Made by a program: the position numbers and the translations under genes. A stretch of DNA of 64,000 bases from Stomoxys calcitrans (taxonomy: Eukaryota; Arthropoda; Insecta; Diptera; Muscidae): the NCBI RefSeq assembly GCF_963082655.1, contig NC_081554.1:92200245-92264244 (forward strand), written 5' to 3'. Below are positions 33,558 to 45,139 of this stretch, piece by piece; positions within the stretch are counted from its first letter, which is position 1; each line of letters starts with the position of its first letter. The notes beneath the pieces are model-generated. The model made no database searches. It saw nothing but the letters and a program-made list of their open reading frames with translations, and had not been told where the DNA came from.

Positions 33558-34035
33558 TTAAGTGTCTCAATAAATTAATTTAAAAAAAAAGAAAAAAAAC
33601 TATTTTAAAATTTTTTTCTGAATTCAAAATTCATATTTTTTTTATGCCAAATTTTATAAAATAAATTTAATTAACAAAAAAATAAAAATATTTTTTGACC
33701 GACCGGGGGACTCGAATCTGGGTTTGCAAGTCGTATATGGCATGCAGTTTTGTTCTCTACATGGTAGTACGCCTATTTTACAACTAATTCAACTAAAGAA
33801 TTTGTTGAAAGTCAACAAAATTTCAATAACTTTGTGTGTTAAGTCTCTTGTAGAGACTTATTTACGTACTTCAACAAATAATGTCTTCGATTCAATGCCA
33901 ATGCCAAAATCCGTTGAGAATTTAAAGTTTCACATTTTTCTGTGCATACAAATATGGTCAGATCTAGTCCTTACTCAGATGTTGAGGGGTCCATGCAACT
34001 CACTGAACAGCGAATGTGGGTAGTAAAGCGAATTT
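33558..34035. other. No gene recognised
   Basis: AT-rich. A 99-codon open frame at 33724-34023 has no family resemblance. Confidence 0.35.
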
Positions 34036-34195
34036 TTGGGCTCAAACATTTAAATCGGTAGATCGCTTTATCCAAACTCGGCGTGGTTGTTCATTGAAAT
34101 CGGGACAAAACTACGTCTTTCTGAACTCAATATTTCTTATCGGGAGATCGGTATAAAGGCTGCTATATCAAGATATATGCCATAGCACGAACTTG
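34036..34195. mobile_element. Element C/D/K-type fragment
   Basis: ATCGGTAGATCGCTTTATCC, AATCGGGACAAAACTACGTC, GGGAGATCGGTATAAAGGC and GCTATATCAAGATAT are the subunit words of the C/D/K group. Confidence 0.4.
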
Positions 34196-34249
34196 TCTTG
34201 ATCCTATATGAATAACGTCGTTCGAGTACTTTGTAGCGTTGAAAATGTA

Positions 34250-34395
34250 TAATTTGAAGTGTTCCAAATGGAATGGCAAAATGGCTAACTCTTCGGTGGT
34301 GGGCGTAAAAACATTTGCCACTTTTTTAGCTTTTAAAACTTTTGGTAGCATGTTTTCTTCAATTTTGGTATGAAATAATTTTCTAGAGTGGCAAT
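34250..34395 (-). repeat. Repeat E fragment
   Basis: GGCAAAATGGCTAACTCTTC, AAAAACATTTGCCACTTTTT, TTTTGGTAGCATG, AATTTTGGTATGAAAT correspond to 20518-20630. Confidence 0.5.
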
Positions 34396-34399
34396 CAAT

Positions 34400-35490
34400 A
34401 CTGATCACAATTTGTGATATACTGCTTAGCTTAGTTAGATGTAGTGGTGATATGTGGAAATTCTATGAATTTTGTTGTATACAAGAAACTATACCCCAAG
34501 ATTTTTATTCTAGTTTTTCTTAAATTTTACCAATATTGTATTAACTGGATAACCCACTCTTGTACATTTCCCAACTGGTGACTGTCCTAAGCAAAACGTT
34601 TATTTTTTACCTTGCTCGCGAAAAAGTAAAATGAAAAAAATTGAAAACGAAAACAAACCCAATACATTTGCTTGCTTGCTGTCGTTGTGTGTCGCTGAAG
34701 TGAAGGCAGTCTGCTCTTGGCTGATGTGATATAGGGTTGCTGCTGATACCAGGATACACTTATGTTTCGTTTACCTTGGGATTAGTAAAAGTAGACTAAC
34801 CCACTTTTCAAATTATCATGGAAAATCTTATAGCAAACAAATTTAATTGGATATTTTTTAATCAATACCAGAAGAGGGTTGCTTAAGTTGCTTGTAGCAG
34901 TAGCTTATATCTAATAGAATAGATGGCAGAGAGCGGTTTGTTGTTTATGGAATCTTTGTTGTCAACAATGCATGTTATTAGAATAGAAGATTATCAAAGT
35001 AGTCCAATGTTTGCATTTGCATCAAGTCGACATCAAGAGCTTTTGCTTGACACAATTATAAATTGGTGATCTGTTAGAAGGAAAAGATATTGCAACTGAC
35101 ATCGAAAAGACTAGCAACGCAAAATATTTCATCAAAAGGTGTTAAAGGTTTTGTCAGGTAGCAGCTACGGAATCTATTATCCCCATTAGCGAATCCAGCC
35201 CAGCATCCTGGGTGGGTCAATGAAATTTTTAAAACTCTGGCGGAGGGATGAGGCTACAACTTCTCTGGGGGTGCTTAGCCCACCCCTGAGAGGCCTTTCT
35301 ATGCTTATGGTTATCCCTAATACTATGACTGATTATCCGAGCTTTGTGAATTACATGGAGTGATTAGTTTTATTTTTAAAATCGTATTTCCATTTTTAAA
35401 ATCGTATATTTAAGTGGGGGTCTGGGCTTTGCGTTTTAAGAACTCAAGTGATTTTTCCAATTTTTATAAAAAATGTATATTTTGAAATAT
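34400..35490. other. No gene or repeat recognised
   Basis: Unique-looking intron sequence without coding signature. Confidence 0.4.
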
Positions 35491-35493
35491 TTA

Positions 35494-35760
35494 CATATAG
35501 GTTATGTTTAAGTGGTACATATAGGTTAGGTCAGACAGACTTAGAAGTTTTCTTCCATTGTGATACTTTAGGAACAGGAGAAGTAAGATGACTTGTAGTT
35601 CCTTACTACTGTTGATCGATCTAGATCGCGTTGCAAAGGGCCAACAACTTGCGAATGTACCCATCGGCTAAATCAGGCAAGTTCTCAAAGAAAAGCGGAA
35701 CCTAAAGCGGAACACCTTGACTGCCAATGCAGAACACACACACAACATAGTAAATATCTT
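35494..35760 (-). mobile_element. LINE-A 3' tail
   Basis: TAGGTTATGTTTAAGTGGTA, then TATAGGTTAGGTCAGACAGA (the tail start is duplicated), TTCCATTGTGATACTTTAGG, CAACAACTTGCGAATGTAC, ending near the zinc region. Heavily mutated. Confidence 0.65.
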
Positions 35761-36254
35761 TGCTGAAAGGTATTTTCTTTGATATAAAGTATTTTTGTAT
35801 TTTAAATGGAATGTCTATAACTCCTTAATTTGTGTCTAGTTTTCAAAGATAAAAATCTAAAATGAAGATCAAGACATTGTTGAATGTTGGGAAATTGACT
35901 TTGGAACAAAACAATAGTATGCCTTAGTTTAAGATGCAAAATAGCCTTACAAATAGTAGCGTCTTTTAATGTTAAGTTTTTTTTTATATATATATATTTT
36001 TTTAGCTTAAGATTTCAATTTCTTTCTGATGTCTATGCGTTCAAGATCAGTTATTTTTGCCTGGCACAAAGCAGGGGTAACTACCAAAACAATGGTTGTT
36101 CAACTCATTTATTAGTTGACAAACGTGGGTGATTTTACTTATTGATAAAATCCCCATTTGGTTTTAAATCAAAAATATTTTCAAAAATTTTGTTCGCAAG
36201 GTCTTCAACGAATTACCCACTTAATCTTGAATATTATGAGCTTTAAAACAGATA

Positions 36255-37070
36255 GGCCATTATAAAGTCGGGCGGTGTCGACTTTATAATACCCTACACT
36301 TACCCTATAGGTACAAAGTGGGGGCTTTGTTTTATTCCGGATCAATTTTGATGGACCTCGTCTGATTTTTTTAGATGAGTTATTAAACAATCCGTATCAC
36401 ATTTCGAGCAAATATGTTCAAACTGACAACATTATTACAAATTACCCAAAAATTATGGGAACTATATCTAATTCTAACCCGGTTCTCATCGAAAAAAGCG
36501 TTGGGCAAAATTTTGGCAAGATTGGTCAAAAAATGCGCTTGCAGTGGCTCTAGAAGTAAAAATCGGGCGATATACATATATGACAGCTATATCTAAATCT
36601 GAACTGATTTCAATGAAACTCACCGGCGATGTATAGAGTCATATGAAAATTCTTCATGTCAAATTTCAAGAGAATCGGTTAACAAATGACCATTTTATTG
36701 CAGTATTACTGCAAAGCGGACTATGTATGTATGGGAGCTATATGTATATGGGAGCTATATCCATATCTGAACCGATTTTTTCCAATTAAATAGGCTTCGC
36801 TTCTAGACCGAAAAACTTGCCCATACCAAATTTGAAGAGGATCTGGTGAAAATTGCGGCGTGTAGTTTGTACACAAATTAACATGGACAGACCGACAGAC
36901 AGGCGGACAGACCGACAAACAGACGGACAAAGCTAAATCGAATAAGAATTCTAAGTCGATTGGTGTACTTATCAATGTGTCTATCTCTCTTTCTTTTGGG
37001 TGTTACAAACAAATTCACTAAGCTATAATACCCTGTACCACAGTAGTGGTGGAGGGTATAAAAATATAGT
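36255..37070 (+). mobile_element. Element D copy 1
   Basis: It starts ATAATACCCTACACTTACCC. It has subunits with GGGAGCTATATSYATATSTG and GAGAATCGGTTAACAAATGA, then a pyrimidine-poor GACAGACCGACAGACAGGCG run. It ends TACCACAGTAGTGGTGGAGG GTAT. The end itself is a hairpin (ATACCCTGTACCAC with GTGGTGGAGGGTAT, 37028-37061). The family also appears on the minus strand at 57594. Confidence 0.6.
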
Positions 37071-37437
37071 CTAAATGGGAAAACATTATTGCTCACAACT
37101 TCAAAGAAAGCTGTCAGAAATAATTTTGAAAACATTTTGATTTTCATACAGCTCCAATTTTGGGGAAAGACTTCATAAGGTTTGTTGTTGTTGTTGCATA
37201 TGCAAGCTAACATCGTCGTACACCACGTTTCATCTTTGTTTTTTGTTGATCTGTTTTTTCACAGTTCTTTTTGGTGTCTATGCGTTCCAGATCAGTTATT
37301 TTTGGCTGGCTTTTACCACAGGATGGGTTATTTTATTTATTAATGGTAAATGCCAGCCAAAAATAACTGAAATTGAACGCAACGATAACAAAAAGGACTA
37401 TGAAAAATTAAGATGCTAATTCAGAAAAGAAAAAAAA

Positions 37438-38330
37438 ACTATTTCGGCCGGGCCGAATCTTATATACCCTCCACTATGGATCGCATTTGTCAAGTTCTTT
37501 GAATGACTTTTTCAAATAGAAAAACACCAGTCATTGAAAAACACCTCCTCCAAAATTTCAGGCAAATCGAGTAATAATTGTGCCATCCAGAGGCTCAAAA
37601 AGTCAAACTAGGAGATCGGTTTATATGGCAGCTATATCAGGTTATACACCGATTAAGACCATACTTGGAAGTTGTTGGAATTTATACCAAAACGACGTAT
37701 GCAAAATTTCAACCATATTGGATAAGAATTGCGCCCTCTAGAAGGCCAAGAAGTCTAGTCAGGAGATCGGTTTATATGGTGCCTATATCAGGATATGGAC
37801 TGATTTAGACCATGCCTAACACAGTTGTTGGAAATCAAAATAAAAAACTTCATGCAAAATTTCGGCCAAATCGGATAAGAATTGCGCCCTCTAGAGGCTC
37901 AAGAAGTCTTATGGGTAGATCGGTTTCTATGGCGGCTATATCACGTTATGGATTGATTTAGACTTCATGCAAAATTCCAGCTAAATCGGATAAGAATTGC
38001 GCAAATCGGATAAGTGGCTCAAGAAGTCAAGACCCAAGATCGGTTTATATGGCAGCTATATCAAAACATGGACCGATTTGGCCCATTTACAATCGCAGCC
38101 GACCTACACTAATAAGAAAATTTTGTGCAAAATTTCAAGCGCTTAGCTTTACTCCTTCGAAAGTTGGCGCTCTTTCGAAAGACGGACGGACATGCCTAGA
38201 TCGACTTAAAATGTCACGATGATCAAGAATATATATACTTTATGGGGTCTTAGACGCATATTTCGAGGTGTTTAAAACGGAATGACGAAATTAGTATTCT
38301 CCCCATCCTTTGGTGGAGGGTATAAAAAAT
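37438..38330 (+). mobile_element. Element C copy 2
   Basis: CGGCCGGGCCGAATCTTATA, ACCCTCCACTATGGATCGC, then four GATCGGTTTMTATGGYRSC subunits (37613, 37765, 37918, 38039), then CTAGATCGACTTAAAATGTC and the end CCATCCTTTGGTGGAGGGTA. A shorter related end follows at 38430-38470. No transposase. Confidence 0.7.
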
Positions 38331-38653
38331 AATAATAAATGGACAGTCGTCTGTTTTGGTAAAAAAAAACCCACGAATAAGAAGAAATCTTAAATTGTCG
38401 GCCAACTTTTTTTTCTGTGTACGAAATGACATAATGAATATACCCCTGTCCTGTGGTGGTGGGTATTAAAAGTAGTAAATTTTGAACTAACAAGAGATTC
38501 AGTCAGCTAGCGAAATTGGATTTGATAGGTTGTGTCCTTTAGGTATTGCTTATGCGACTTTAAGTTTAAGAAAATCTACTTATTTTGAAGTCTTGCTTTA
38601 ATCTTTAACATTTATAAATTTGTAGTTTTTTTTGATTTGTAGTGTTCGAGAGG

Positions 38654-38935
38654 GACCACCGAGGTGCAGTGTTAAGCATGTCCGCCTATGACACCGAACG
38701 CCTGGGTTCAAATCCTGGTGTGAACATCAGAAAATTTTTCAGCGGTGATTATCCGGTTGGCTACATTTGTAAGGTATCCCGTCATGTTAAAACTTCTCTA
38801 CCAAATTGTGTCGCTGTGCGGCACGCTGTTCGGACTCGGTATAAAAAAGGAGGCTCTTTATCAGTGAGCTTAATCTTCATTTGGACTCTACTCATTGATG
38901 TGAGAGAGGAATCCCCTGCTGCTTAATGGAAATTT
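38654..38935 (+). mobile_element. SINE-1 copy
   Basis: tRNA-like head (GAGGTGCAGTGTTAAGCATG; box B GGTTCAAATCC), then TTTTCAGCGGTGAT, GTGCGGCACGCTGTTCGGAC, TCAGTGAGCTTAATC, CTCATTGATGTGAG, and an end near TGCTTAATGGAAATTTAGTA. Box A is damaged. Confidence 0.75.
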
Positions 38936-39213
38936 AGTAGTTCTTGGTAGTTTTCTAGAACGCCTAATGTGTCTCGACGTTGTATTAAAAATGGCATTTA
39001 ATGATTGAACAATCATTTCGTATTAGATGGTGTCAATGACAACATGATTGTCTTGTTTTTTTTTTTTTTTTTGCTGTTAGTTATTCACGTCAATTGCTGT
39101 CTTTCTTTCAATTGATTTTCCCTTATCTTTTGGAAAGAAAAATACATTTATTTAAATCCCCACTATCTTCAGTAATTCACATCAATTAATTGTTTTGCCT
39201 TTAAACACATTTA

Positions 39214-39215
<2 letters not shown>

Positions 39216-39248
<33 letters not shown>
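39216..39248. repeat. (GT)n microsatellite
   Basis: About 15 GT units, followed by GCGCTATGTGTG. Confidence 0.9.
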
Positions 39249-39249
<1 letters not shown>

Positions 39250-39250
<1 letters not shown>

Positions 39251-40135
39251 TATGTGTGATTGTAATAGCTATAGTTCTTCTTCCGCAATGTGGCCTCAAG
39301 CAATGACTACGTAATGAGTTTGCTGTGCACGAGCATATTGTGTTGGTATTTTAGTTTTACTTGCCGCGCTATTCTTTTAGGTTCGTTTTTGTTTTTCTTA
39401 TTTTTTTTTGGGTTGCCATTATCGTCACCTCTAAATGCGGGCAGAAAAAAAGAACATTTCATGGCTTTTGTTTGTTTGCATGTACTCGTCGTAGCAGGCA
39501 AATTATAAACAGCAGTCATTCAAAAACAGAGAAAAAAATGTGGTGATGCGGGTTAGGGTAAGGGAGAGATTGAGTTTGTACTAAGAAGGATTGATGGCCA
39601 AGGTGAAATGCCGTGAGTAGTGAGCACAAAAGCTATATCGGTGAGAGTTTCGAATGACAAAACCTCTTAAAAAAAAACTGCATAGAAAAATGCAATCCCT
39701 CAGTCAACAGAAGAACACCTTTACTCAGTGTGATGCAAAATATAAACGTTGAGTGTTTTCGATCTGAGAGAATTAGGTTAGAGAAGACTCGATGTCTCAT
39801 TATTTTTTTTTTTGCTCTTTAACAAGTGCATTTAGAAGCAACAAAATTTAAAAAAAAGGCAAAGACATGCCCACCAGGCATAATTAATGTTAATGATAGT
39901 GATCTTGGTATTTTGCGACAGCCTTCTTTGTAAAATAATAAATTATACATTAATTTGTATATGTTTTTTTCTTCTTTCCTAATATATATGCGAACATTTG
40001 TTTTGAGGTTTTTTTCAAGATTCAAAACAAAAAGGCTGCGCTTGATAATCTTGAGATGGAAAGTTTTTTTTGTTGCATATATACTTTTTTCATGTGTTTT
40101 CATATTTCTCATCGTGGGCAAAGAGATTATTTTTT
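39250..40135. other. No gene recognised
   Basis: Unique intron sequence with short, low-complexity open frames only. Confidence 0.4.
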
Positions 40136-40139
40136 AATA

Positions 40140-40322
40140 TATTTTGATTTATGCCAAAACTTGCCTATTAGGTAAGAATGGCAGTCCTTTACAGACTCAC
40201 TTAGAAAATGTTAGTCTATTGTCCATATCACAGTTGCGACAGACCAAGACCTCTGGTGTGATCGAACCCACAGCCCCGCACTGTCAGTCCGAGAAGGCTA
40301 CCAACTCGGCTACCGGGCCGCC
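40140..40322 (-). mobile_element. SINE-2, a second tRNA-derived retroposon
   Basis: Minus strand: GGCGGCCCGGTAGCCGAGTT starts a tRNA-like head with a perfect box A (TAGCCGAGTTGG, about 40301-40312). A box B-like GGTTCGATCAC follows at about 40258-40268. A body of about 120 bp ends near CAAAATATATT. It has no similarity to SINE-1 outside the boxes. The head resembles a leucine- or serine-type tRNA in D-arm sequence, but I cannot assign it. Confidence 0.65.
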
Positions 40323-40390
40323 TAACTTGCATATTAAGAAATTTTAACTTATTGATTCTGTTTTACTAAGGTAAATGATTGTAAAATAAC

Positions 40391-40645
40391 TCAGGGACCT
40401 AATTACCGCATCCGTGATCGAGTACGCTTTCGTATCGAATGAAATTTTATATCGTACTATTTGTATATTATTTCACTTTAATATACATTTTAATGACAAA
40501 TTGTTTAAAAATTATGATCGATTTAAACATCCGCGTTAAGAAAAATCAAAAAATGTTGTTTAATAAAGAAATGCATAATTCGCAACAGACAGATTTCGAA
40601 CGATTTTACTCGATCACGGATGCCGTAATAAGGCCCCAGTATTAC
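40391..40645. mobile_element. MITE with inverted ends of about 38 bp
   Basis: AGGGACCTAATTACCGCATC / CGTGATCGAGTA on the left mirrors TACTCGATCACGGATGCCGT / AATAAGGCCCC on the right; the 23-bp cores at 40401-40423 and 40609-40631 differ at one base. No target duplication could be fixed, so the superfamily is uncertain. Confidence 0.65.
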
Positions 40646-40874
40646 CGTTACCGTTTATCGTTCCACATATCTCTTCTTGTTTGCGTGCACTTTCTTACGA
40701 ACAACTGGAGATGTTTTTCTGCCAAAGCCATAAACTTTTTGTCACTGGATTCGTTCGTCAAATATATGAAATCAGCTGTTTATCCTTATAAAGTTAGATG
40801 ATTTTCGTCGAGTTAGCGAACAAGTTAATTGCCTAAAACTTAGTTTTTCTGCCAGTTTATTTAGTGCTTAATGA

Positions 40875-41110
40875 TACGTTTAGGTTAAAGTGGCACTCTG
40901 CCATCAAACAAACTGAGACCATAGGGACAGGAGAAAAAAGATGTCCTTCGGGCCTGATCCTGAGGTCTTAGTTTACATGACGCTAGAGGCATACCCACAG
41001 ATTCCAGTTCCCCTAGAATATGTAATATAGTTCCTAGTAATGCAAGCTCATCTGATCTACAATTCCCTGGGATATCTCTTTGGCACCCAGAACAGGTGAA
41101 TTTTGAACTG
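40875..41110 (-). mobile_element. LINE-A 3' part, internally deleted
   Basis: TTTAGGTTAAAGTGGCACTC, then a jump to TCCTTCGGGCCTGATCCTGA, GACGCTAGAGGCATACCCAC, TTCCCTGGGATATCTC and GGCACCCAGAACA, i.e. RNase H motif and tail with the zinc region gone. Confidence 0.7.
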
Positions 41111-41582
41111 TTCAGGCAACTAGTTGGAGATTTCCAATATTGGCGCAATACTCAGTGTTCAACGCACTGCTAGAACAAAATTTTATTTCTTATTATAGAG
41201 TTATTCTTAAGTAATGTTTTGAGTATGCTGCCTTGCAAATTCGACCACCTATGCGTATGAGTATTATAAAGATATTCAGAATTATTATACGCTACCCATG
41301 CCAGCTTGACGTCACCATTTATATCACTGTGGCATAGTTTCAGGGTCGTGGTCTGGATTGCAATTGGCTGGCTGTAGGCAATAGGCAAGAGGAGCAAAAC
41401 CCATAAAGGTTTCAAAATTCTTTGACCATCAGTTTTTGTATGAGCGGCATAGTTTCATTCTACTTTTTCAATACTCATCATAGAGCTTTGAAATTTGAAA
41501 GGGATAGATATTCTTTATTTTCTACGATCCTTGGTATAAGAAGTCATATTAGCTGAAATTCAGCATTTTGAGTTCACCGTAC

Positions 41583-41938
41583 GTTGTTGTTGTTGTTGTA
41601 GCAGTTTATTGAGTTCTACCATTCGTCTGTTTGATTCTGTTGTGAGTGTCAAGACCCAGGAACCCTGCGACTACGATGGGGTGCGTCCACAGGGATCTGG
41701 GTCTGAGTCGATTGGGTCTGGTCATGCAGTTAAACAGGTGACGTTTATCGTGCGGTCCCTGGTTACAATCGGGACATACATCTTGCACGTCGGCATCAAT
41801 CCTTGCTCTGTAGGAGTTGTGGCGGCTGCATCTGCCGGAGCGTAATTGAGCCAGAACTACTTTGGTTTGCCGGGGGAGGTCAATTTCTTCAGGTGGAATT
41901 TCTTCAATTTCTTCACAGTACGTGAAATACTCTTGCAA
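41583..41938 (-). mobile_element. LINE-G C-terminal end
   Basis: Minus strand protein: PPEEIDLPRQTKVVLAQLRS, GRCSRHNSYRARIDADVQD, then a zinc-type CPDCNQGPHDKRHLFNC, then RPRSLWTHP and VVAGFLGLD, followed by a stop and a CAACAACAAC tail at 41583-41600. The C-x2-C-x6-H-x4-C pattern is the nucleic-acid-binding end of many Jockey-group non-LTR proteins. Only the C-terminus is present, as usual for a 5'-truncated insertion, and its frame is still open for 110 codons. Confidence 0.8.
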
Positions 41939-42439
41939 AGATTGTTCAACTCAGGTGCATGTTTTGGTTTGTTCACCATATATCATATTTGGTCACAAGT
42001 ATATCGCCGATTTTAGGTATTTTGTAGATCTGGGATTATTTCCAATCGAATTTGATATTTCGGTTTCTCAAGAGGTTAACGTCCTGGAATAAAGTTTTAA
42101 AACTGGTATACGCTTCGGAAATAGCCCCCATACAATACATGTTTACAATTTCGGTCTAGATTTTGGTAATTTTTTGAGCTTCTAGAGCAAAGATGGGCAA
42201 AATTTAAATCCGCAAGGCATAGGAAAAACAAACAGCCGCATACGTACAGTGTAAATAACTTCGTGTTGTTTCGTTCGGCTGATTCAATTTCAAAGCTATT
42301 TCATTTAGTTGATGTTTGATGATATTCACACAAATAGAGTTTGGTCAATAGTGGTAATATGCCCATCACTGTTCTAGAGGGAGCAATTCAAATTCCGTTT
42401 TGCACGATGGCTTCTCCTATGAGCTCTAACATTTAACAC

Positions 42440-42560
42440 AACAAGTATGGCCCGAATCGGTCTGTAGTCCGATATATGTAGCTTGTATATGAACCGAGAT
42501 CTCGATTTGATTTTAAGCCTCTAGAGGGCGCTATTCTTATACTACATGGTAGCTGATACC
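42440..42560 (-). mobile_element. Element C fragment
   Basis: Complement of the C subunit: TATGGCCCGAATCGGTCTGT, GAACCGAGATCTCGATTTG, GCCTCTAGAGGGCGCTATTC. Confidence 0.5.
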
Positions 42561-42580
42561 AATTCAAACTTTTGGCAAAC

Positions 42581-42716
42581 AACTGGTTTTTCGGCTGACT
42601 CAGAGCAATAGTCAAAGGAAAGGTTGTCTTATCGAGCAAAAGTGCTATAGATTACTTGCTCGATATGACCATATTTCCTTTGACTATTGCTCTGAGTCAG
42701 CCAAAAAAAACCAGTT
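42581..42716. repeat. Hairpin of about 41-bp arms at the mariner relic's end
   Basis: AACTGGTTTTTCGGCTGACT with CAGAGCAATAGTCAAAGGAA (42581-42620) is the near-perfect inverse of TTCCTTTGACTATTGCTCTG with AGTCAGCC..CCAGTT (42675-42716). Inside the loop ATCGAGCAA (42631) pairs with TTGCTCGAT (42656), extending the fold. The right arm lies inside the transposase homology. Confidence 0.85.
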
Positions 42717-43435
42717 ATAAGCTGCACGAATGTTAGCTGCCAATATTTTGGCTCATTCCCATACAAGGGCTTTCTGCAGCCCATCCATACTGACACATTT
42801 TTTAGTTCTGACATTACCAACCAAATAGAAAAGTAAATAGGATTGGCATCTGTCGAATTGGACAGCCAAATGAGGTGCCGATTTTTTAGCCATTCTTGGT
42901 TTACACTTGGTTTATGTGACGGTGCCGAGTCTTGTTGGTACGTCCATGGTCTATGATGGAAACGTTTGTGTGCCCACGGCTCCAAAGCAGCTATACAAAT
43001 GTTTTCCCAATAAAATGTCCCATTTAATTTGACGCCAGGCTCGACGAAAACGATTGGAAAGCGTCCTTCATCGCTTCGGGTGGTCGTTTGGCTAAAATTC
43101 TCGTATGTGCGCTCGGTTAAGTAAATATGATCTTTTTAAGGGCTTACAAATGTCAAATATTGGGATATTCTTCTCGTTTGAGCAAACTATGCTCGGAAAT
43201 TTACCACGTTCATGCAAGCGGAACAACTGTTTTCGTTTGGTGGACATTGTCACTACGGCGTGGATTTAATCGATTTCAAGCCTTCATTCGGCGAATCACT
43301 TCAGGTTTTGTTGCAGTTTTTTTGGACCACCGCCATGTTAATATTGTAACGATTTATGGTGCGATACACAAACATTTGGTCCAATTTCAGGTGTTTGAGT
43401 TCGCCAACAATAACTATTTGCCAAATATAAGGTAA
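42640..43435 (-). mobile_element. Mariner-superfamily transposase relic, copy 2
   Basis: From the minus strand: a helix-turn-helix remnant (VYRTINRYN at about 43360) and STPRRSD (about 43270), a linker with several stops, then VEPGVKLNGTFYWENICIAA (about 43000) and HRPWTYQQDSAPSHKPSVNQ, EWLKNRHLIW, then DANPIYFSIW. QQD holds the second catalytic Asp. The third, expected in a DANPLDF-type box, reads Tyr here, and some residues between the two are missing. This is the DD37D-like arrangement in intact relatives, from memory. Inactive; related to the relic at 17070. Confidence 0.8.
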
Positions 43436-43439
43436 CCAC

Positions 43440-43836
43440 ACTTTAACTTAAACTCCATCGCGAATAATTTGCTTTTTAAATAAACTCGGAGGCAAATGTC
43501 AATAAAACAAATATGCAGCTTTCATTTCTAGTTTGGTAGATAAACCAGTGACTTGATAACACTTCGTGCCATCTACCCTGTATTAATAGTATGTGGTCTC
43601 TGTGCCCGATCTTAAATTTTTTATAACTAGTCCTTCAGTCTAGCAATATTTATTCTTATAGTAACATTTTCCTGACTCTCTTCCCCTTGGAAGCTTTAAA
43701 AATAAAAAAAATATATAGATAATCTCCCTTTAGTTTTGGTCGAGATTAATTTGTGTTGGAGCATAGGGCTTCTACAAAATTTCTCTATTCGATTCTATTG
43801 TTCGCTAATATTTTCCATATATTTCCATAGTTCTCT
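43440..43836. other. No gene recognised
   Basis: Short spacer between the mariner relic and LINE-B with no coding signature. Confidence 0.35.
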
Positions 43837-44830
43837 ATGTCTTTCATTAGACTTATTGAACATTATGGGATACCTAGGGCGACACATGAGGACGAGTGCG
43901 GCACACAGCTGCCAGCGTCAAGGTCTTTGATTGACAGAACTCTGGTATTGCCATCTGGAAGATCATGCTTCATGGATGGATCAAAGATAGAGAACAGAGT
44001 GGGCCTGGGGGTCTACATTGAGAACACAGGGACTGTGATCTGTTTCCGACTGCCTGACCTGAATATGGCCCTGCAGGCTGAGATCCTGGCGATCGCGGAA
44101 TGTGTGAGGCGGTGTGGTGTTAACGCGAGAACGAGTATGAACATCTTTACGGGCAGTAATCTGGCCATCAGGGCAATAACAAGCAGGACGCTAAGGTCAC
44201 GAACGATCTTGGAGTGTAGAGGGTGACTAACGCCTTCTTTGAGAATGGAACAATCCAAATTATTTAGGTGCCGGGCCATGGCGGAGTAAGGGCAAATTAA
44301 AGATTAAAGAGCCGTCAATAAACTTAATTAATCCGAAGCATTTCGACGCGGTCCGAGTTAAGGGCGTGGATGACTTGAGCGCATATAACATTGTGAAACA
44401 GCGAAAAGATTGATAGGACGGCGAAAATCCTATGGGTAGATCCGTATCGGGAGAAGACAATGTTATTACTGAAAGGAAGTAAAAAGGAGGTGAGTATAGC
44501 TTTCGGTATCATGACGGGACACATAGGACTATGAGCTCACTTAGCAAAATCCGTGCAGCAAGTGATAGCATGTATAGGGTATGTATGGTTAATGATGAGC
44601 ATTTCCTATGTCATTGCCCGACTTTTGAGTCTGACAGACACTGGCACTTAGGTGGGGACCAAATACCAGACATGGGGACCCAATACCAGACATGAATTGT
44701 TATCAGCGCGGAAGTTTTGACTTAGATATTTTTTTTAAGTATACTTTTTAGTATCTGGAACGCACAACAAGCCGATTACTGGCTTTGCAGTATATGCATA
44801 GTTGGAATTGATTTATTCTCGTTCCTTTCT
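43837..44830 (+). mobile_element. LINE-B RNase H, zinc end and 3' UTR
   Basis: RNase H: RTLVLPSGRSCFMDGSKIEN (the first catalytic Asp in MDG), VGLGVYIENTG, LQAEILAIAECVRRCG (catalytic Glu), MNIFTGSNLAIRAI, where the expected TDS Asp is now Gly. Then a decayed PGHGGV segment (44270), KGSKKEVSIAFGIMTGHIG, and the zinc segment YRVCMVNDEHFLCHCPTF (about 44575-44630). A duplicated GGGGACCMAATACCAGACAT follows at 44653-44692. The 3' UTR includes GAACGCACAACAAGCCGATT but stops short of the CCTAA repeats. Confidence 0.8.
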
Positions 44831-44959
44831 TTAGATATATACATTCCACTATTGCATTTGGTGACTGGCCAAAACATTTTTAACGTATTTGTTACCTTCT
44901 GAAACTTTTGAATTAAAAGCTAGTTTTGCGTCCACTTTTTATCGGCTATAAGAGTATGC

Positions 44960-45135
44960 GCTTATTTTCTATATAATTGACAGATCGGTATATATGGGAG
45001 ATATATCCAAACATGAACCGGTTTAAATCATTTACAAACCCAACTTCAATAAGTATTTGTGCAAAATTTCTATGTATAATAGATAGGGATTATGGATAGA
45101 TCTTGTCCATACAAAATAATCGAGAAAATCAGAAA
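44960..45135 (+). mobile_element. Element C/D-type fragment
   Basis: GACAGATCGGTATATATGGG, ATATATCCAAACATGAACCG, CCCAACTTCAATAAGTATTT, GTGCAAAATTTC: subunit and pre-terminal words of the group. Confidence 0.45.
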
Positions 45136-45139
45136 ATCG

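Noticed and set aside
40258..40322. Genuine tRNA gene on the minus strand
   Set aside because: No proper acceptor-stem partner after box B; the sequence runs on into a SINE-like body.
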